Positions 59,180 to 64,000 of a DNA stretch of 64,000 nucleotides are shown one piece after another. Below the pieces are notes generated by a model, which worked only from the letters and a program-made list of their open reading frames with translations, made no database searches and had not been told where the DNA came from. The translations under genes and the position numbers were made by a program. This DNA is from Thermobifida alba. Its GTDB lineage: Bacteria; Actinomycetota; Actinomycetes; Streptosporangiales; Streptosporangiaceae. Numbering within the stretch: the first letter of the stretch is position 1; every line of letters starts with the position of its first letter. The stretch lies in NCBI RefSeq assembly GCF_023208015.1, contig NZ_CP051627.1:806001-870000 (forward strand). Reading direction: 5' to 3'.

Positions 59180-60328
59180 TCAGGAGGGCAGGCGCAGCAG
59201 GAGCGCCGTCGCGGCCGCGGCCGCCGGGCCGCCCGCCCCCGAGGCCAGGAACACCACCGGCGGCGAGGGCGTGTCCAGCAGCAGGCCGTCGCCCACGCAG
59301 GACACGCCCGCGGCCGTGTCGAACATCCCGGAGAAGTTGCCGAACCCGCGGCCCGGTGCCCGCGGCGCCACCCCGTGCTGCAGCAGGGTGGTCGCCGCGA
59401 CGTCCATCGCCGCGATGCCCGCGCCGCGCACCGCCCGCACCGTGAAGGCCGCCGCCACCGCCCACGCCAGACCGGTCAGCAGGGTGCCGGACTGCTCACC
59501 GCGACCCCGGCGAGCAGCAGCACCACCGGCGCGACGGACCGCCCGGACCGGGGCGGCCACGCGTCACCGGCAGCCAGACCGATCCCGACCGTGCCGAGCA
59601 GCAGCCCCACCGCAGAGCCGTCCGCGCCCAGGGGCTCGGCTGTCGGCAGTGTCGCGCCACGTCGTCGATTCCGTTGCAGGCGACCACCGCGCCGGACCCC
59701 AGCACCACCGCCCGTACCCGGGGCGCGCCGCAGCACCCCCGGGCCGTCCCGCGCCCCGGCCCACGGCCGGAAGGCCCGCTGCCCGCCGCCGGCGGGCAGC
59801 GGCGGCAGCCACACCGCTGAGCACAGGAAGCAGAGCGCCGCCACCGCGAGCGCCCCCCTGATCCCGACGAGCGGGAACAGCGCCGCCGCCAGCAGCGGGC
59901 CGAGCGCCTCGGCCCCGTGCGCGTCGAACCCCACAGCGGCGTTGGCGGAGGCCAGGGCAGGCCCGCGCACCAGTCCGGGCACCGCCCGCCCGCGAGGAGG
60001 CCAGGAACACCTGCCCGGCGGCCGGGTGCACCGAGACCAGCGTCAGCAGCGGCGGCAGCCACAGGGCCGCGGCCGCCGGCACCGCCGCCCGGACGGCCCC
60101 GCAGCCGACCATCACCCGCCGCGGCCCGGACCGGTCGGCCGCCACCCCGGTGAGCGGCGCCGGCAGCGCGGGCACGAAGTCCCCCACGAGCAGCAGCGCC
60201 GCCACCGCGAGCGCCTGGCCGGTCGACTCCGCGACGGACAGCATGAGCGCGACCAGCGTGACCGACTCGCCCGGCGCCGACACCGTACGGGAGCGGAACA
60301 GGACCCGGAACGGGCCGTGCGAGCGCAC
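59180..60328 (-). pseudogene. MFS transporter pseudogene with several frameshifts
   Basis: From GTG 60328 the frame reads VRSHGPFRVLFRSRTVS and membrane helices including LTGVAADRSGPRRVMVGCGA, an MFS loop motif. It loses sense near 60000. Two other frames then give LVRGPALASANAAVGFDAHGAEALGPLLAAALFPLVG and VGLLLGTVGIGLAAGDAWPPRSG, and finally FTVRAVRGAGIAAMDVAATTLLQHGVAPRAPGRGFGNFSGMFDTAAG ends at 59180. At least three frame changes are needed, so the gene is inactive unless the sequence has errors. Confidence 0.7.
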
Positions 60329-60550
60329 CGGGCCCCACCCGCCGACAGCCGTCCCGCCCCCGGACACCTCTGCGTCCACCCCGCCTCCACCGGGGACCGC
60401 GACCCGGTCCTCCCCGCTGCGACCAGCGGTGATCCCCGCCGCCGAACACCCCGGGGGTTTTCGTGGAGGCGGTCCGGGCAGACGCAAGGCGTGAAGACGC
60501 ACAGCCGGGCGTCCCCAGTCCGGCACCGGAACCGATCGAGGAACGACACG

Positions 60551-61168
60551 ATGGACAACGACCTGATCACCGGTATCGCGGTGTTTCTCGGCCTGGTGGT
60601 GATCGCGGCCGCCGCGGTCGTCGTCTTCCGGGAGCACCAGCGAGGAGACCACCCGGGGGAGCGGTCCGGTCCCGAGCACGGCCGCGGGGCGGACCGGCGG
60701 GGCCGCGGACGGGCGGACCGGGACCTCCGCGGGCGGAGGAGCCGGCGCTCCGCGTCCGGCCTGCGCGACCTCGCTCCCGAGGAGCGCGCCCGCTACGAGG
60801 ACGAGTGGGCGCGCACCCAGGAACGCTTCGTCGACGACCCGGTGGCCGCCGTGGACGGCGCCGACCGGCTCACGGCCCGGGTGATGGCCGACCGCGGCTA
60901 CCCCGTCGACGGCGCCGACCGGTCGGCGGAGCACGCCGACGTCGTCGGCGACTACCGGCGCGCCCACGAGAGCGCCGAACGCGGCCGCACCGGTGCGGCG
61001 ACCACCGAGGAGCTGCGCGACGCGATGGTCCGCTACCGCGCGCTCTTCGCCGAACTGCTGGGCCACACCGCCCGCGGCGAGCAGCCCTCGGGACGGCACG
61101 CCGTCCCGGCGCCCCGCGACAGCGCCGAACGCGACCCGACCGCCGCAACCGGCCGGCACCGCCGCTGA
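60551..61168 (+). CDS. Membrane-anchored actinobacterial protein with RYxxEWxxxQxRFVDDP domain
   Basis: 205 residues. One N-terminal membrane helix (about 6-27, ITGIAVFLGLVVIAAAAVVVF) is followed by an Arg/Gly-rich stretch and a soluble domain: RARYEDEWARTQERFVDDPVAAVDGADRLTARVMADRGYPV and HADVVGDYRRAHESA. This domain is widespread in actinobacteria without a known role. GAGGAA lies before the ATG. The next gene shares the FVDDP segment, so the two are paralogous partners in an operon. Confidence 0.8.
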   Translation: MDNDLITGIAVFLGLVVIAAAAVVVFREHQRGDHPGERSGPEHGRGADRRGRGRADRDLRGRRSRRSASGLRDLAPEERARYEDEWARTQERFVDDPVAAVDGADRLTARVMADRGYPVDGADRSAEHADVVGDYRRAHESAERGRTGAATTEELRDAMVRYRALFAELLGHTARGEQPSGRHAVPAPRDSAERDPTAATGRHRR

Positions 61169-61221
61169 GGACCGGGGCACGACAGCGACCGCCACACCAC
61201 GGCACCGAGGAGGCGACGACC

Positions 61222-61635
61222 GTGGCACACCACGTGCACGAACCCCGTGACGTCCGCACCGACACCCACACGCCTGCGGCGCACTCCACCGAGCACACCG
61301 CACAGCCCGGCGGCCGGGCCGACCGGGGCCTCGCCGCGCCGCGGCCACGCACCGCAGAGGAGGCCGACGAGCCCGCCGGCGCGGACCGGTTCCAGGCCCG
61401 CTGGCGCAGGATCCAGAGCGACTTCGTCGACGACCCGCGTGCCAGTGTCGCCGCCGCCGACGGTCTCGTCGGCGAAGCCATCGAACAGCTCACCGCCCGC
61501 CTCAACGAACGCAGGCGGCGCATCGAGTCGAGCTGGCAGCGGCGCAGCGAGGGCGGCGGCGACACCGAGCGGCTGCGCGTGGCGCTGCGGGAGTACCGCT
61601 CCCTGCTCGACCAGCTCACCATGACGCCGTGGTGA
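61222..61635 (+). CDS. Soluble partner protein with RWRRIQSDFVDDP domain
   Basis: 137 residues from GTG 61222, with GAGGAGG about 9 nt upstream. After a polar N-terminus, the domain reads FQARWRRIQSDFVDDPRASVAAADGLVGEAIEQL, then TERLRVALREYRSLLDQL. It parallels the FVDDP domain of the preceding gene but lacks the membrane helix. The function is unknown. Confidence 0.8.
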   Translation: MAHHVHEPRDVRTDTHTPAAHSTEHTAQPGGRADRGLAAPRPRTAEEADEPAGADRFQARWRRIQSDFVDDPRASVAAADGLVGEAIEQLTARLNERRRRIESSWQRRSEGGGDTERLRVALREYRSLLDQLTMTPW

Positions 61636-61690
61636 CCCGTGCGGCGGCCGCCGTGTCCGCACAGCGCGGCGGGGCCGAGGGGCCGGCGGC

Positions 61691-62188
61691 TCAGTCCCGC
61701 CGCGCGGAGTCCAGCCGCAGCCCGTAGGCGAGCAGGGGCAGTCCCGGCTGCGGGCTCCAGTCGCGTTCCGGGAGCCGGACGAACCCCTCCGAGGCGTACA
61801 GCCGCCGCGCGGCGACCATGACCGGCTGGGTGGACAGCACCAGGTGCGCCGTGCCCGCCCGCGCCGCCCGCTCGACCACGGTGCGCAGCAGCAGCCTGCC
61901 CACGCCGCGCCGCTGCGCGTGCGGCGCCACGGCCAGCGCACGCACCTCGGCCTCGTCCGGGGAGACGGTGATCTCGCTGTCCTCTTGGAAGGGGCGCAGC
62001 GTGACGGTACCGAGGAGGTCGTCGCCGTCCACGGCGACCAGCACCTCCCCGATGCCGCTGGTGCCCAGGGCACGCAGCACGGGGGCGTAGGGGGAGTCGG
62101 GGGCGAGCACTCCCTGCTCGGTGTAGGCGCGTACGCGCAGTTCGCCGACACGGGGCAGCTCGTCGGGGCGGGCGTTACGGACCAGCAT
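61691..62188 (-). CDS. GNAT acetyltransferase
   Basis: 165 residues. Motif A is VRALAVAPHAQRRGVGRLLLRTVVERA, with the QRRGVG acetyl-CoA loop, and motif B follows as LVLSTQPVMVAARRLYASEGF. The N-terminus is VRNARPDELPRVGELRVRAY. The substrate is unknown. ATG 62188 starts 51 bp from the divergent mobA start. Confidence 0.9.
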   Translation of the reverse strand: MLVRNARPDELPRVGELRVRAYTEQGVLAPDSPYAPVLRALGTSGIGEVLVAVDGDDLLGTVTLRPFQEDSEITVSPDEAEVRALAVAPHAQRRGVGRLLLRTVVERAARAGTAHLVLSTQPVMVAARRLYASEGFVRLPERDWSPQPGLPLLAYGLRLDSARRD

Positions 62189-62239
62189 GGGTCCATGAAA
62201 CCGTAGGGACCGCACGGCACGGGACGACGGGGAGCGGGA

Positions 62240-62785
62240 GTGGACGGTTTCGACGCGGTGATCCTGGCGGGCGGGGCGGCGCGGCGGCTGGGCGGCGTCG
62301 ACAAGCCCGGCCTGCGGGTGGGCGGGCGCGCCATGCTGGAGTGGGTGGTCGAGGCGGTGCACGAGGCCTCCGCGGTCGTCGTGGTGGGGCCGGCGCGTCC
62401 CAGCCCGCCGGCCCGCTACGTCCGCGAGGACCCGCCCGGCGCGGGGCCGCTGCCCGCCCTGCGCACCGGCCTGGCCGAGGTCGGCTCGGCCTGGTTCGCG
62501 CTGCTGGCCGCCGACATGCCGTTCCTCGACGGCGCTGCGGTGGCGGCACTGCGCGCGGCCGCCGCCCCCGGGGCCGGGGCCGTCCTGGTGGACGCGGAGG
62601 GGCAGCCGCAGTGGCTGGCGGGGGTGTGGCGCACCGCGGCGGTGCGCGCCGCCGTCGCCGACTACGCCGGGAGTTCGCTGCGCGGCCTGCTCGCCCCCCT
62701 GGGGCCGGCCCGGGTGGCGTTTGCGGAGGCCGCCCGGGACTGCGACACGCCCGAGGAGTTGGCGCGGGCCCGCCGCGACCGGTGA
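62240..62785 (+). CDS. mobA: Molybdenum cofactor guanylyltransferase
   Basis: 181 residues. The nucleotide-binding signature AVILAGGAARRLGGVDKPGLRVGG (residues 6-29) and the DMPFLD loop (about 94-99) identify MobA, which attaches GMP to molybdopterin. Related NTP transferases share the fold, but the R-LGG-DKP spacing favours MobA. It is about 49 kb from moaA. It is transcribed towards the 6C-like RNA. Confidence 0.9.
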   Translation: MDGFDAVILAGGAARRLGGVDKPGLRVGGRAMLEWVVEAVHEASAVVVVGPARPSPPARYVREDPPGAGPLPALRTGLAEVGSAWFALLAADMPFLDGAAVAALRAAAAPGAGAVLVDAEGQPQWLAGVWRTAAVRAAVADYAGSSLRGLLAPLGPARVAFAEAARDCDTPEELARARRDR

Positions 62786-62922
62786 GCACCGCGGGGAAAG
62801 TGCGCCGCCCGGCGGGAACACGGCCGCGGCCACGCCGATCCGAACCGGATTCCAGGCATCCCGGGCGTCGCCGCGGTTTTTCTGACGCACCGTGGCGAAG
62901 AAAGCGCGCCTAGGAGGCGGGC

Positions 62923-62973
62923 AAAAAGAAAAACGACGCCGGGTGGCTACGGGGGCAAACCACCCGACGTCGT
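62923..62973 (-). terminator. Intrinsic terminator of the 6C-like RNA
   Basis: The 13-bp stem CGACGTCGGGTGG/CCACCCGGCGTCG (one mismatch) is followed by TTTTTCTTTTT on the minus strand. Confidence 0.85.
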
Positions 62974-63038
62974 GATCGGTGTTTCGACGGGGGCTCGAAA
63001 CACCGGTCTGTACGCCTCAGCGGGGGACTGAGGCGCTG
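62923..63038 (-). ncRNA. 6C-like structured RNA with own terminator
   Basis: On the minus strand three hairpins follow one another, each with a CCCCC run in its loop: GCCTCAG/CTGAGGC, CGGTGTTTCGA/TCGAAACACCG (perfect 11 bp), and CGACGTCGGGTGG/CCACCCGGCGTCG. The third is directly followed by TTTTTCTTTTT (62923-62933), a clear intrinsic terminator. Hairpins with C-rich loops define the 6C RNA found across actinobacteria; here the loops have five C instead of six. Its function is not settled. No ORF overlaps it. Confidence 0.8.
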
Positions 63039-63044
63039 GTGACT

Positions 63045-63076
63045 AATCTACACCGCTGTGCCCTAAATTACGTCAA
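63045..63076 (-). promoter_or_regulatory. Promoter of the 6C-like RNA
   Basis: On the minus strand TTGACG (63076-63071) is the -35 and TAGATT (63050-63045) or the overlapping TGTAGA is the -10, with 18-20 bp between. Transcription would start near 63038, just before the first hairpin. Confidence 0.6.
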
Positions 63077-63257
63077 GAGTCTATTACGACGGGATCTCGG
63101 GAGAGTTCCGCTGATTCCACGGGGTTTGCCGACGAGGCCCCGTTTTGCGGAGCGGGAGGCGTGGAGCACGAATTGTTCAAAAGATCAACCAAAACGGAGC
63201 CAATGTGCGACGGCACGGAAAACGGACGTCCCGGCCGTCGCACACCGGACAGGCAGC

Positions 63258-64000
63258 TCAGGAAGCCTGGCTCACCGACGACATGTTGAAATCCGGGACG
63301 CGCACCGGCGGCATCGCGGTCCGCGGGAAGTACTCGCCGAACTCGCGGGAGAACGTCGGAGTCGTCCGGCCGACCTCGCTCACCCGCTCCAGCAGGCTCA
63401 CCGGCGACTCGTTGAACCGGAAGTTGTTCACCGCCCCCCGCACCTCGCCGTCCTCGACCAGGTACACCCCGTCGCGGGTGAGACCCGTGAGGAGCATGGT
63501 CCGCGGATCCACCATCCTGATGTACCACAGGCAGGTCAGCAGCAGCCCCCGCTCGGTGGCGGCCACCATGTCGTCCAGGGACGCCGTCGCCCCCGGCAGC
63601 TCCAGGACCAGGTTGTCGGCCTCCGGCGTCAGCGGCAGCGCGGTCAGTGTCGCCGAGTCGTAGGTCTGCACCAGCCGCGCCAGTTCGCCGTCGCTGATCC
63701 ACTCGGTCGCGCCGACCGGTCTTCCGTTGTCGAAGGCGCTGATCCGCCGCCCCGGCGCGTCGGCCAGCACGAACGGCGCGCACTCCAGCCCGGGCTCGGC
63801 CGGGTCGGAACGCAGCCGCAGCGGCAGCGGGGACAGCCGCTCGCCCACCCGGGTGCCGCCCCGCGGCGAGGAGAAGGCCGTGCGCCCCTCGAAGGCGTCG
63901 CGCGCCCCCAGACCCCAGTACAGGTCGGTCATCAGGTCGGCGACTGCGGCGGGCGGCAGCAGCGTCTCGTAGCGTCCCGCGGGCAGCTCCACGGTGGTGC
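63258..64000 (-). CDS. TldD/PmbA (TldE-like) metallopeptidase-family protein, C-terminal part
   Basis: About 247 residues are visible and the frame runs off the window end. Segments typical of the actinobacterial TldD/PmbA group are VELPAGRYETLLPPAAVADLM, GARDAFEGRTAFSSPRGGTRVGERL, YIRMVDPRTMLLTGLTRDGVYLVEDGEV and FRFNESPVSLLERVSEVGRT. TldD/TldE pairs form a protease that matures peptides or degrades antitoxins; the TldE-type lacks the metal-binding HExxxH, and none is visible here. The partner gene is probably just beyond the window. Confidence 0.85.
   Translation of the reverse strand, partial: TTVELPAGRYETLLPPAAVADLMTDLYWGLGARDAFEGRTAFSSPRGGTRVGERLSPLPLRLRSDPAEPGLECAPFVLADAPGRRISAFDNGRPVGATEWISDGELARLVQTYDSATLTALPLTPEADNLVLELPGATASLDDMVAATERGLLLTCLWYIRMVDPRTMLLTGLTRDGVYLVEDGEVRGAVNNFRFNESPVSLLERVSEVGRTTPTFSREFGEYFPRTAMPPVRVPDFNMSSVSQAS

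Overview
The window is high-GC actinobacterial DNA. GC-rich third positions, GTG/TTG starts, TANNNT -10 boxes placed 6-7 nt before leaderless GTG starts, Scr1/WhiJ-type regulators with DUF397 and DUF6879 partners, and a 6C-like RNA all fit this. Protein style suggests Nocardiopsaceae (Nocardiopsis/Thermobifida/Streptomonospora) or a close relative; this is inference. No rRNA, tRNA or CRISPR array was seen.

Layout. 1-13.6 kb is ordinary chromosome: the N-terminus of a probable NACHT (NLR-like) protein, a VOC protein, a pentapeptide-repeat protein, ung, two divergent Ser/Thr kinases, an MFS transporter with a damaged 5' end, an MgtC-like protein, a GH15 enzyme, a YczE-like membrane protein, a lipase-like hydrolase and moaA. 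13.6-17 kb is a small accessory island: a phosphotransferase gene broken by an in-frame TGA, a frame-disturbed companion gene, and an Scr1-type regulator flanked by AGACT repeats, with DUF6879 and DUF397 genes.

17-32.4 kb is the main discovery candidate. A DISARM-like defence locus holds a divergent N-6 DNA methylase, a 2085-residue protein fusing a Ser/Thr kinase, a DEAD/DEAH helicase, a DUF1998-type cysteine region and a Vsr/PD-(D/E)XK-like C-terminus, then a DrmD-like SNF2/RapA helicase, then a 1381-residue DrmMI/Eco57I-like adenine methylase. The last two overlap as TGATG. No PLD gene (drmC) is present. The kinase fused to the helicase recalls the separate kinase of Pgl/BREX-2 systems and may set the system's activity by phosphorylation.

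32.4-47 kb is a mosaic of WhiJ-like regulatory cassettes. It has three Scr1-type HTH genes, two DUF397 genes (one with its N-terminal module repeated four times at exact 66-bp spacing), two DUF6879 genes and an anti-sigma-like ATPase. It also has a T5orf172-type GIY-YIG protein, an NB-ARC/TPR protein with a small partner sharing a sequence motif, two Nudix genes and a GNAT gene. Near-identical 147-bp and 40-bp repeats and a chimeric ORF show recent shuffling.

47-55 kb returns to chromosome (AbiEi/DUF559-like protein, DUF3592-like and DUF2243 membrane proteins, CtaG-like protein, AlkZ-like protein, rtcB). From about 54.93 to 59.03 kb lies a defective integrative-element remnant inside the 3' end of rtcB: the displaced 3' end lies at 59027-59134, and the insert carries an HTH/TPR regulator, small plasmid-type genes, a DUF2637 (Spd-like) remnant and a dense TGCCA palindrome cluster. 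59.2-64 kb has an MFS pseudogene, two paralogous small proteins, a GNAT gene, mobA, a 6C-like RNA with terminator, and the C-terminal part of a TldD/PmbA protein cut by the window end.
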